This document shows, piece after piece, positions 33,901 through 44,199 of a stretch of 64,000 bases of DNA; the first letter of the stretch is position 1, and each line of letters opens with the position of its first letter. A program made the translations under genes and the position numbers. Origin of the DNA: Setomelanomma holmii (lineage: Eukaryota > Ascomycota > Dothideomycetes > Pleosporales > Phaeosphaeriaceae); the NCBI GenBank assembly GCA_010015745.1, contig ML978199.1, positions 118,150-182,149 of the forward strand, given 5' to 3'. The notes below the pieces were generated by a model. That model had not been told where the DNA came from. It saw nothing but the letters and a program-made list of their open reading frames with translations, and did no database searches.

Positions 33901-34426
33901 CAAGAATGCTGCTGAGGAGGATGATTACCGGAGAATGAAGGAGAAGCGAAGATCTATGCGACACCGAGAGCATGAGATGTCTGGAGGCCGCGATGGTGGC
34001 GTATCTCGCCTTCCACCTCTGGACGATTTGCCGCCACCGCCACCGGAGCCATTTGAGCCTGATCCCGAGCCTGCAATGGAGCCAGAGCCAGAGTTGAGGT
34101 CCTTTGCGCCGATGGAGAACGATGTCGCCGCGGAAGTCGGCGTTGCCTCCACATCATCGGCTGAGCGTCGCGAGCGCCGTCGCAGCCGACGCGAGTCCGG
34201 AATGAACGAGCGGCCCAAAAGCCGTCGCATCACAGTGACAGAGAAGGAGCGACCAGTGAGCCGCCGCCATGAGTCTGATCGACCTCGCACGCGCGGATAT
34301 GACGAGGAACGTCCTCGTCCGAGACGAAGCGAAACAGAGAGACGGAGTAGCGGTACACATAGGAGCTCGCGGAAGAAAGAAGAGTCTGGGGGATTGAAGA
34401 GCTTGTTTGGAAAGATTCTGAAGTAG
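24931..34426 (+). CDS. Giant disordered acidic repeat protein, about 2,884 residues
   Basis: Model: join(24931..25126, 25184..29374, 29850..30142, 30452..34426). All junctions keep frame: GCCG|GTATGC to AACAG, TCAG|GTACGT to ATGCAG, CAAG|GTGAGT to AATTAG. The N-terminus has a short conserved-looking part (YHPEVEQVIDNSDDEAG), followed by poly-proline runs with the recurring theme 'PPP..DIEAPP'. About 2,000 residues are dominated by E, P, S, A, D and V in degenerate repeats. From about 2,330 the protein turns basic: a KLGALAGVIAAAGLSSATK block, a long E/R/K coiled coil (about 2,420-2,560), SMFGGLFGRSK, another R/S-rich region, and the end GLKSLFGKILK. No enzyme domain was seen. Large acidic repeat proteins of this build in filamentous ascomycetes include the Woronin-body tether Leashin; that is only a suggestion. 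Confidence 0.8.
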
Positions 34427-34785
34427 GGATTTGATTACTGTTCTTTGGCGCTGGTCGGTATACATGGGTCAAGGGTTCTTCATTGAACGGGCGTTTGGGC
34501 TGGGCGGACGCTTTATACCACATTGTTTGTTCTTTCTGGATGTATGGGAGCTTCATGTATTGGTATGACGATACGACATCTCATGAATACTCCAGAGCAG
34601 CTCAATGAGACTTCCGTTTCTAATCATGCTAGGATAGAGATTACGACATTTTTCATTCCCAGTACAACCAGTCGTTGCGGTCATCGCACACGTTCTGTCC
34701 CAAACTTCAAGCTCCAGCCTTTCCCACTCCACTCTAACCATATCATGCAAGATCCCTCACCAACTTCTGCTAAAGCCCTCACACT
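34427..34785. other. Spacer, giant gene to LRNxIY copy 3
   Basis: 3' flank of the giant gene and promoter of copy 3. No further feature recognised. Confidence 0.5.
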
Positions 34786-35686
34786 ATGGAGATACAGCGG
34801 GAATCGGTGAGCGTAGCGCCTGTACGTGACCGAGATGCTTTCGAGTCCACTGCAGTAAGCACCAGAGTGCTTGGCACGACACCAAAACTCACCAGTTCTC
34901 TGTTACGTCTTCCCGGAGGTTGGGCACCCCTCAACATCCCCTTGAAAAGTGAGCTGATCGTAGTCAGAGCTGCGCAACTACATCTTTCGATTCTGCTTCG
35001 AAGACGGCGGAGTGACCGTTCCCCTTCGTAAGAATGGTCCGGACCATCCTCACACAGGTCCCATCAACGCAGGAGCAGAAAGCGAGTGGAGCAAATTCAC
35101 ACAGCCGTGTCTCGGACTGACCCAAGCATGTCACCAGCTACGTTCCGAGACGCTACCGCTGCAGCGCGCCAAGATAAGATACCGGATCTTCACGAACGAG
35201 CTCGAAGACTTCACCAACATCTTTCTACTGCGAAACGGGGCCGAGAATCAGGCTGTATATGGCAGTGTAGAAATTTTCCTAAGTGTCACACAACCCAGCA
35301 TGTCCCGTTTCTATTTACCACCGCTGCTGGAATTGCGTGCCAACACACTGAAGATTCATTTCGCGGCGTTGGGCGCGATGAGAGCTGAAGTCAATCTGCT
35401 CGGGCTACTCAGGGAACAGTATCGCCTGAATCGATGGAAGAGACTGTTCAGGGTGAGCATCACGAATGTTGATGTATATTGCGAAAAACGTGTTGGTTAT
35501 GAAAGGGACAAGGTGTCGCTGATGGTTTTGACGCATCGCTCGCTGTGGTACATTGACTCGAGTGCGCTCCAGTCTCCGATCTTGGATCCGACTTTGGAAG
35601 CCGAGGATTCATATCGTGAAAGTGAGTTATTCTGGGACTGGTGTATGTCTTGTGCTGGTCTGAACTTTTGCTGTCTGCAGAAATAG
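34786..35686 (+). CDS. LRNxIY-family copy 3, intact F-box-like protein
   Basis: Model: join(34786..34918, 34968..35686), 283 aa. The 49-nt intron splits the Glu codon in LLRLPG-ELRNYIFRF, the same place as in the other four copies. The motif 'CLGLTQACHQLRSETLPL' follows, then a beta/alpha C-terminal part with FYLPPLLELRANTLKIHF. No frameshift or stop was found, so this is the one clearly usable copy in the window. An alternative 3' intron starting GTGAGTTATT (near 35,620) would trim about 25 residues but use the same stop. The family has an F-box-like or 2EXR-like N-terminus and is common and expanded in Dothideomycetes. Its role is unknown; F-box proteins in general recruit targets for ubiquitination. 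Confidence 0.65.
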
Positions 35687-36080
35687 AACCTGCGCCCCAG
35701 CTAAGGCCTTTTGTCGCCTTTCGAGCTGCCGAACATAGGAAGAAAATGACAAATCGACTCTGGATACACAGAAAGATCGTGGATTACCGCTTCTTGAAGA
35801 TGATACGCCGTCTTGACGTCCTATCAATGACTATTATGGCCCACCATGAGAAGTTTTCTATGCACTCTACTACACTTGCCTCTTTCACCTTGAAGACGGG
35901 GTGTGGAGTCACCCCCTTCTAGCGCCGATCTTCGTGACTGCACATTTACCTGAGACATCCACGCATAGCCATCGCTTGCCCTGGCAGTTTTCAACCACAG
36001 CTCTCCATGGGGACACACGAGACCGCCGCTGCTTCGCCTTTCAATTGGATCTTGTCAACTCCGACGAAAGCGCTACGAAC
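35687..36080. other. Spacer, LRNxIY copies 3 to 4
   Basis: A 79-codon frame continues past the stop of copy 3 up to 35,922 with some protein-like character (basic, helical). It has no start of its own and no splice path was found. It may be a relic of another family member's tail. Confidence 0.3.
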
Positions 36081-36916
36081 ATGCATCAAAGCAGTGTCAT
36101 AGTTCACGAGCAGCATAAGGGACCTTCGAAACAAGTAAAAGTCTCCCATCTACTCGAGCTTCCTGGATGTACAATATCTGTCATTTTTGTTATGTCATGT
36201 AGCTAACGACATCCGCGCGCAGAGCTCCGCAATTGCATATATGAACATCTACTCTAACCGGTCTGCGTATACCTCCGAGCGCCAACGACATCGCCGTCCT
36301 TCGGAATCCTAAAGGTTTGGGCGAAACATTACCACGAAGGATTGGGCCTTGCGCAGACTTGCCGCCAAGTCCGCCACGAGTTTCTCCCAATGTACCGAGA
36401 CGTGGTCACAATAGAGATCCTACTCGCAGATGTGGAGCAGTACGCGCTCACGTTTCCATCGGACTCGACCATGGTCAAAGGCAATCTCAATGTATACATA
36501 TTTACGAATTCAATTCCGGTGAACCTTTTGCCGCTGCTACAGCTCGCTGCCGACACGCCCCGTCTCAACGTCAAGTTTGAGCTTATTTCGTATCCTGCTG
36601 GGTCCATTTACGAAATATTAAGCCTGGCGAGTATCTTAAAGATTGTCAGAAACTGTCGAAATGGCACAACACCTTCAAGAAAGAAGTGAGCGAGTTTACT
36701 CTGCGCCCAAAGCGTCCAAAGCGCAGCTTGCCGCCGGCCTTTGGAATTGGTGTACGGGATAGGCCTGCATACGATTGGAAAACTTTTCCACATACGACTC
36801 GGAATGGAGCTTCCAAAATAGCGGCAATACCCCAGATGAAAGAATGGCTGGAGCAGGCTGAATTGGGCGACGTGGACTATGGCAATAGACAGATTATACT
36901 GTTTGCTCGAGTGTGA
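36081..36916 (+). pseudogene. LRNxIY-family copy 4, dead
   Basis: Exon 1 (36081-36168) starts MHQSSVIV and ends LLELPG. The intron 36169-36222 (GTACAATATC to CGCGCAG) is in the family position, but the last exon base is T where the sisters have G. Splicing therefore makes TAG instead of the Glu codon of ELRN. Exon 2 reads LRNCIYEHLL and then TAA at 36255-36257. The same frame continues with 'GLGLAQTCRQVRHEFLPMYR' and 'VNLLPLLQLA'. A slip near 36,620 moves the C-terminus (EVSEFTLRPKRPKRSLPPAF, ending ILFARV) into another frame. Three lesions make it a pseudogene. Confidence 0.65.
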
Positions 36917-37419
36917 GATTGAGATCACCATGTTGCTATCGGGATGGAAAGAAATAACGACAGCTGAACGCTTTTGCAAGTGAGCATGATCTACTTCGAG
37001 GATAGAACGCCTTAACCAAGTATAAAGCGGGACATGCTTGACAAGACCGCGACGTACCAGGGCCGCAGGCGACTAAGCCCGTAGTGGACACAATGAAGCG
37101 AGTTCTCTCATGGCTCCAAGTAGTTTCGGGTTCAAGCAAATCTTGTTTGTTAATGTAAAATGCTCGCCAGCGCGCTCTCACCTTCTTTCACACTTTCACT
37201 CCCCTCACACCCTTGACTTCCCCAGCCTACTCTTGTCCCGCACTATTCTAGCTCTTCCACAAGTCGGACCTCAACCAAGTTTGTAACTCAAACAAGGACG
37301 TCAGTCGCAGCAATCACTTCTCGCTCGCTCCTCAGCACATATATACATGAATCTTGAATGACTGTAGACCTCGCCAAGTCACCTGCACAACAACCCACAT
37401 CTAGCATTGCCCGAGCAAG
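36917..37419. other. Spacer, LRNxIY copies 4 to 5
   Basis: Promoter-sized gap with pyrimidine-rich stretches at 37,180-37,260. No gene seen. Confidence 0.5.
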
Positions 37420-38290
37420 ATGGTGACCCAGACTTCAAAGGAACTCAGAGGTATTGCAGTGGCATTTGATTTGCTCGGCCTGCTAGGAGGTAACACTCAA
37501 CCCTGTTGTAAGCTGTGCGACTTGTGTACATGGCTGATTATCCCAGAACTTCGAGACCGAGTCTATCACTTCGCCGTCAAGCCCTCAGACGTCGAACTCA
37601 TCAAGCGCAGTCTTCTCATCAGGCGTAACGCCTCTAGGCGGGCTGAGTCGACCGCGACGTCCACTGACCAAGCAGCAAATGACCCGGTTGTTCCTTCTGA
37701 CGAGTGGGCTTCGAATAAGCGCCGGGCACTCGGTCTCACTCAATTCTGTCAACAGCTGAGATCCGAAGTGTTACCTCTTCATCGAGCGGCACACTGCGTC
37801 CGTATCACTGTGCAATACGAAGACGAACCTGGGATCTTCCAACAAAGCTGCCTCAGAGGGCACATCCAAGAGCACAGGTGGGATCTGCGTATAATCATGC
37901 CCGAAGACCCTCTTTGCATCGACCTTCTCCGTCCGTTGGCTCTTCTCGATGCGTCACCACGATCAAGTACCTATCTCGACTTCCACTCGTCCTACGCCGT
38001 ACTGGACTTTTGCGGTATGGCTTGGGACTTGATGGATGCTTTGACGTGCTACATGTGGCGTAGAGAAATCAATCACATGCTATCTGGAAATATTGCTCCT
38101 GGAGCCGAAAGAGAGCACGCTGTATTTAGAGCTTCGAGTGCATCCAGAAAAGGCATTGCCATGGATGCCCGTCTATGGCATGAGAAAGACGAGGCCAGGC
38201 GTTGAAGAGGCGCTGAAATGGATTGAAGAGGCTAGATTCGAGGAAGCCGACTTGGAGCCATTCCAGATTGACATTTTGGTTGACAAGTAG
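37420..38290 (+). pseudogene. LRNxIY-family copy 5, C-terminal frameshift
   Basis: Exon 1 (37420-37489) ends LLGLLG. The 57-nt intron 37490-37546 (GTAACACTC to GATTATCCCAG) again splits the Glu of ELRD, giving ELRDRVYHFAVKPSD. Then comes 'ALGLTQFCQQLRSEVLPLHR' and a normal middle part to about 38,088. There the frame must move by one base: the first frame runs into a nonsense tail stopping at 38,205, while the shifted frame gives LLEPKESTLYLELRVHPEKA and ends properly at TAG 38,288. It may be a recent lesion, a sequencing error or a protein with a replaced tail. Confidence 0.55.
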
Positions 38291-38519
38291 ACGACATGAG
38301 TCTTATATCTCTCCCTCATCATAGCATGGTCTCATGGAGGACGGCGAGTAGGTGGAGGCTGGTGTCCCACGAAGAGGCCTAAAGGCTTTCCTTCACATTC
38401 AAGCTTGTGCATAGTCGTTGGCTGAATTCTGTACTACATTGGTGCTACGGGCTCCCCTCTTTTGATGAGCTGCACTCATTTTGGCCTTCGGATCTCCTCT
38501 TTCGGGTAGTAATACAATG

Positions 38520-38728
38520 CCACAATTGAAGGACTGCTCAAACTCTGTTTTGCGATTGATTGAGCTGTGCCTTCGCATGTCCGTATATACATACGCGCAT
38601 GTGATTGGCCAGGATGGTCTCGATGCTGTCACTCCGAGGGGCAACTATCGTAATCCGCCGATCACTTCGCTGCAACTGTGTAAAAGACTTTCCGAGAGTT
38701 ACAAATTATGCTCTTCGAACCAACCCTG
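38520..38728 (+). pseudogene. Short F-box-like relic
   Basis: A 69-codon frame contains 'RLIELCLRMSVYTYAHV' followed by PPITSLQLCKRLSESYK. This resembles the usual fungal start 'LP-ELRxxIYxYA' then 'PPL...L..CRQ...E', with one extra codon in the ELR motif. No other part of the gene is present. It fits a truncated copy in a block already full of related genes. Confidence 0.3.
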
Positions 38729-39044
38729 AGAAAGCAACACTGATGTGCATTAATGCTTAAATCGTCGCGACTTCGGTGTTGATGTAAGAGCGAGTTGGCA
38801 ACTGATCACGTGGATCGACATTATCGGTGGTTGCCTGACGTCGGCCGAGCGATCGTAAGGCCAACAACGCCACACTTCTCCGACTTAATGAATTCACACT
38901 TACTTTAGTGATCAGTGCTTATGCGAAAAGCGTGATCAGTATTGCCTGGCGGTCTTCAAAGCTATAAGTTTGTCCGCCGCTGCTACCTTCACAGCATATG
39001 AATAACGCATAAGTCAGTACTTCGCACCTCAACCAGAAATCAAC
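38729..39044. other. Promoter region of the MDR-type reductase
   Basis: No coding sequence. GTGATCA occurs twice (near 38,908 and 38,932), part of the imperfect repeat 'GTGATCAGT'. An A-rich leader with CAACATGG context precedes the start codon. Confidence 0.4.
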
Positions 39045-40001
39045 ATGGTCAACGCCGCAGTCGTACAAACTTGGGGAGAAGCGCCCAAATACACCACCAT
39101 CAACCTACCTGAACCAACCCCAACTCAAGTGCGCATCAAAGTACTTGCCGCAGGGGTACACACACTCGTGCGCTCTCGTGCTGCAGGCAAGCACTTTTCC
39201 GTCGCCAACACCTCACCTCCACATATCCCCGGTACTGATGGCGTGGGCAGCATTGTGGGATCAAACGAGCTGATCTACTTCCAATGCCTTACAGCACCGA
39301 CTGGATCTTTCGCCGACGAAATCAACGTCGAGAAGAGAGATGTTTTCAAGTTGCCAGATAATGTCGATCCAGATGCAGTCGCGGTGATAGGCAATCCAGC
39401 GATGAGCAGCTGGTTGGCCCTGACTGCGCGCGCTGGTATTGCCCCGGGTCAAGAGAAGGAATTCACCGTCGCAATTGTTGGCGCGACAGGCGTCAGTGGC
39501 CAGGCTGCGGTGCAAATTGCTAAAGCCGTGGGCGCGAAGAAGATCGTCGCCATTGGGAAGCCAGGAGCGAAGTTGGAGAAGACGAAGGAGCTTGGAGCCA
39601 CAGCCACAATCGCCTTGGCAGCAGAAGGAACCGACTTCACCGAGGCTGCTGATGTTGACGGTGTGCTCGACTATCTTTGGGGAGACGTGGCCAAAGTGGT
39701 GTTGCCAAACCTCGTGGCCGCGAGGGAAAACAAGAGCCAGCGGCTGACCTGGGTCGAGATCGGTGCATTGGCAGGAGACGATTTACCGGTATCGGCGTCG
39801 CTCTTGCGGAAGGCGAATGCAGCGCTGCTGGGTTGCGGGCCAGGTAGTTGGACATTCCCGGAGCTGTACGCGCAGCTGCCAACCATGCTCAAGCTGATTG
39901 CGTCGAATGGGCTGAAGGCGGAGCATTCTGTAAAGAAGTTGGCAGACGTGGAAACTTGGTGGAGCGTGACCGATGGACCAAGGATCTTAGTGAGGCCATA
40001 G
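39045..40001 (+). CDS. Medium-chain reductase, quinone oxidoreductase-like, zinc-free
   Basis: Single exon, 318 aa. The N-terminal GroES-like fold (TQVRIKVLAAGVHTLVRSRAAG, IPGTDGVGSIV) is followed by a Rossmann domain with VGATGVSGQAAVQIAKAVGA at about 145-164. The ligands of the catalytic and structural zinc of alcohol dehydrogenases are absent, as in NADPH:quinone reductases and enoyl reductases of the MDR superfamily. It should transfer hydride from NADPH to a quinone or an activated alkene. The substrate is unknown. Both neighbours are damaged genes, so context gives no pathway. Confidence 0.85.
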   Translation: MVNAAVVQTWGEAPKYTTINLPEPTPTQVRIKVLAAGVHTLVRSRAAGKHFSVANTSPPHIPGTDGVGSIVGSNELIYFQCLTAPTGSFADEINVEKRDVFKLPDNVDPDAVAVIGNPAMSSWLALTARAGIAPGQEKEFTVAIVGATGVSGQAAVQIAKAVGAKKIVAIGKPGAKLEKTKELGATATIALAAEGTDFTEAADVDGVLDYLWGDVAKVVLPNLVAARENKSQRLTWVEIGALAGDDLPVSASLLRKANAALLGCGPGSWTFPELYAQLPTMLKLIASNGLKAEHSVKKLADVETWWSVTDGPRILVRP

Positions 40002-40366
40002 ATAGTGCGCGTGGTGACGAATTCCAATGTCCGGGGTTTATCTATCTCCTAGTCGAGCTGGACGCTGATAGGTCGATAGCGCGAGGTGACGGATTTGGTG
40101 CAATAGTATGAACGTTTTCGAATCTTCGAGAGTCCTTGATTTACACCAGAGGGATCATGTCGCTTGACATCGACCCACACGATAACTTCCCGACGCCCAA
40201 AGACCACACGATTAGAACGCATTCAATATGCTTCTTCTTTAGTCTGACCAGAGGGCTAGGGGAGATACTGAATGGGTAGTGCATCAAGTACAGCACCGGT
40301 ATTCAGTATTCTTGTATAGACCCGACCTTCATGATGCATGTTCTAAGCAATCCACGGTACTCCAAC
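40002..40366. other. Spacer between convergent reductase and HET genes
   Basis: Convergent 3' ends; no feature recognised. Confidence 0.5.
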
Positions 40367-42934
40367 TTACATATAGATGATATAAATCAGCTCCGGGCTC
40401 CGCCCTTCCTCCTCGCTCTGCTCCACGACTTCCCCGTCCATGGCCCCAACAATACAAGCGTCCTCCACAATACCCCACACCGCCTGCTTCCCCAGGCTTT
40501 CAATCTTTAATCCACCCAGCCGCCGAACGCCAAACGGTATCGAAGCGCCCAAAAACACCATGACTTCGTCGTCGGCTTCAGCATTCGCTGTCGAGCCGAA
40601 GTGTCCCGAATCAAGATAGATGACACTTCTTTTCCTGTAATCAATATTCATGACAAGTGAAGCCATGAACTCGTCGTTTTCGGGGAATCTGACGTGTTTT
40701 TCGCGTATATGAATTAATCCACATGTGACGCACTTGTGCATAGACTCGATGTAGCTGGTATTTGCTCGCCGGTACTTGAGCGCCCTCCTGTAATCCAATT
40801 TGGTTCTGTACGGCTCGACGAACGTGTCACCGCACAACGCACGGCAAAAGGCGCACGAGAAGCTTGCAGTCTCATCATTGCATTGAATACCAAGATATGG
40901 CTTGTCGAAAAGCTGTAACTCGGAGAAATCGAGATATATGCCCCCAAAGGAATCCGTGGATGTTCCGTGAATTTTCGATATCTGGCCGATTCTGTATGCC
41001 GCTACTGTGAGCACTCAAGTTCTTTTCACAAAATTCGAATTCGTGCGGGGAACTTCCGGCAGTAGGGGACGACGATTCCCGTGTGCGCAAAACAATCCGG
41101 CGAAGTTGATGCGCTCCCGAAGACCGTACGGAATCCAGATCTTCTCTCGACAAAGTAGACTAGACCGCATCATCTCCCAGTTTGGCACCCATGAAAACCG
41201 CGTTGAGTCTATTGGATCCTGGTCAATTCCTTGACACCAAGACCGGATGGGATGTTAAGCAGTGTTGTGGTGTGTTCAGATTCTAGATCAGTTCTAGCCT
41301 TGATAGCGTGGAAGATTGGCGTCCTCCCTTGCCGGCCTTGAGTTGGGTATGTAACCTCAAAGGCTCCGCAGTGTAGTACATCCAGCGTATTGGAAGCGCT
41401 GATGCCACGTAACGCCAGAGTATCGTAGAGAACTTGCTCATGAATGTCGTACTTTGATATTATGGCCTCGCCGACACCCCAGTCACGGACGAGACCAAGA
41501 AGGCCATAGATCTGTCTCGGGCTTCTGAAGCTTCTCTCAGGTACAACTTCCTCAGGGGTTCCAGGATGGAAATTTTCTCATTGTTCTTCTATTCGTTCGA
41601 CATACGTCCGATATCTAGGACATTTTGCAATATCGTTTCGGTGCCACTTTCGCGATAAATTTTTGATTCGAGAAATTTCTGCTCAAGACAGCAGGTGGTA
41701 GTGTGACGACGCCAATAAGTTGCAGCGGCAATAAAAATATGTAAAGAGAAAGTGTGATTACTGAAGATTAACGTTACAGCCGGCGGAAGGACGATCTCTT
41801 GCAACACCCAGATCCGATTCCACTAGCTCTCGGTCAGCCGCTCATCGTCTTGGAGAAAAGGCTGCAGGATAGTAGAATGGAGATAAAGCGTGGAAGACAG
41901 ACAAACGCACCCAAGGAAGTGAGGCTAAGCTTTCAAAAGCTCTAGCAACAATAGTCATAAGCGGCCAAGATCCGACTATCAAGTTATCCTTCAGATGTAC
42001 ATCGCCGGCTAGAAGCTGGACGAACCATATGGCAATCGTTACAGAGTCAAGGTGGCATTGTCCAGACTGATCAGGTCATGAAGCATCCCAAAGTCTAATT
42101 TGATACAGTGTCTCCTGGATCCTCAGGTTGTCGCTCTCATCTCCCTTCCAGATGATCAATTCGCGATCCCAGAGACCCACCTCATCTCCGGGTAATTGGT
42201 AACTGTGATTATCATGCCGCATGAACCAGTCCGAGGTTTCGTCTGGTTCGTATTCCCCAAGGTAGACTACCCTTTCCAGAGGTTGCTCATATATACGCCT
42301 CATTAGCTGCACCTGATGTGTGCGCTCTTCTGAATTGGATTGATCGATGCACATGGCATGGATCCATACTGGTGTCGAGACCTGTTGATCTCGCAGCCGC
42401 AGAAGAGCTCAATTGAGCTTTGTCGTCACCGAGAATTGAAACCCATTTAGAGAGACTGTTTCGAAGCCTCCAGTCTGTCCCCAAGCATACGATAGTGTAG
42501 TATACGTAGGTCGCTGGTCATGGGACACGACACTCAACTCGCAACGGATCCTCGCACCGGACTCAGACGGAGGAAGGACCTTAAGTAGGCGGTTTCACTC
42601 TCCGCATTGTCTAGTGGATGGAAGATCTGATCCTGTGATGACAGCCCTATGCAAGACTCAATGGATGTGCGAGTAGACAGCGGGGTAGAAAGCTGCCGCC
42701 ACTTTTTGGTAACACACCTGTTCTTGTGGTGTTGTTGAATGGTGATTGCGAGCGCGTCTTGTCAACATAGCTCTCAACGCTGGACATCAGTTCCGAGACT
42801 AGAGTACTTGGCACATTCGTAACATTATTTGTCTCAATGAAGTCTCGCAGATGACAAATCCTCTTTTCTAATTTGTCTGCATGTGCGTCAATAGACGACA
42901 GCTGCCTGTCAACGAGTGGCAACGGAACGGACAT
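40367..42934 (-). pseudogene. HET-domain (heterokaryon incompatibility) protein, dead
   Basis: Read on the minus strand, the pieces come in the right order for a HET protein. There is an N-terminal helical stretch from MSVPLPLVDRQLSS at 42,934, then FHPLDNAESET and a one-base slip to RLLKVLPPSESGARI. Next are YTTLSYAWG, 'VTTKLN' and an in-frame TGA at about 42,411-42,413. The same frame then continues with LRLRDQQVSTPVWIHAMCID and MRRIYEQPLERVVYLGE. Further on are 'SPRQIYGLLGLV' near 41,490 and 'KYDIHEQVLYDTLALRGI'. The last piece (41,014-40,367) has the HET C-terminus (VEDACIVGAMDGEV). The pieces sit in several frames with stops between, so no full protein can be made. Intact HET proteins trigger cell death when unlike fungal individuals fuse. 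Loss of an allele is common. Confidence 0.75.
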
Positions 42935-43895
42935 GAAGACACGTACGAAGTGCAAGGAACTCAAAGTATGAGAGATAAATTTAATAGGGCTGCGGTCTGT
43001 TCAGCCGCACTTGCGGACAAACGACGTTTCCAGCTGATGTTGCTTGGCAAACATGAGCTGATTGGATCGAATGTGCAGCAACCCGCATGCGCGACCGCGC
43101 CGTTCAGAGGCTGGCGTGCCTCGGCGGAATAGTTGTCGAAGGCGTCTAAGATACTGGTGTCATGTCGTTATTTTTCCCAGCAGACGCTTCCAAGACCAAT
43201 GCTGGGAGCACAAAGTCGCGTAGGGCGACTTTCACGCCGATAGTCTGCGCAGCTAGCTTACAGCATCTTGTGGTAGAGTCCTGAGGTGATTTGATCCTCT
43301 CCCGTCTCGTCTTAAAGCCTTTCAGATACCTACCTACAGTTCGAGCGACTGGTTGGACCGAAATCGGCGTAACGTTTTCTTAACATCTCGTCCATTCAAA
43401 TCTTTTCCTCGCTTTCGCTCAGGTTAGCTTTTGTAACGGTTTGGGCGTTGCCCAGGTTGACTCTAGTACGAGTTGGGATAGCTCATATACGGCCATGTAT
43501 ATAAGGAGCTCTGCCCACTTTGAGGGACTGTTGCTTTGCTGTGACGCATATTTCTCTTTCTGTTGACTGCTTATATGACATCTTCAATAACCCAGTTTTG
43601 AGTATCTACCAGACTTAAGATTGTAATAACACTGTTGTCAGTAGTAGGGCCGGAGCCTTCATTATCGGCCTTATCAGAGAATGCCCAAAGTACCCACAAG
43701 TGAGTCACGCACACAAGCGACGAGCAGCTCATTACCAGGGAGGGGAGTCATCTCGAGATTTACATTACTTCTTAAATGAACTGATTGCGCTTCTGAGTGT
43801 GTGGCGTGAGTTTAGTACGCGAGCTGCGAGTTGTGTTCGAGACGCATTTCGAGAGACTTGCAATGGGTGAGTCTAGCGGCTTGGCAGGAGTCCTG
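42935..43895. other. Intergenic between HET relic and transposon
   Basis: No coding sequence supported in about 960 bp. Probably the old HET promoter plus the insertion target of the transposon. Confidence 0.45.
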
Positions 43896-43922
43896 GTAAC
43901 GTACGCATCGGTGATCCGAGCC
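43896..43922 (+). repeat. Left terminal inverted repeat of the pogo-like element
   Basis: 27 bp, inverted match to 45996-46022 with two differences (C/T at 43906 and G/A at 43910), both transitions. Confidence 0.75.
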
Positions 43923-44199
43923 ACCCATCACCATTTGCCCACAGTAAAAATTGAAGCTCTACAGTCACCCATAATAGGTAACATCACGAGATTCTGTGGT
44001 GAAGCAGTAAAGTGAAGCTTGCGATCAATTTGCGCTATGAATATTTGGTGGGAAGCTTGACATTGCGCCCGCTGGTGGTCTTTTTTGTTGGTGATGGTGG
44101 TGCAGGCTCACCAACAGAACCACCACTTTTAGCAGGTTGCGCACTATACGCTCTCTTTGCATTTGGCCCAGCCTTTTCTGAGGCTGCTCTCTTGCCTCT

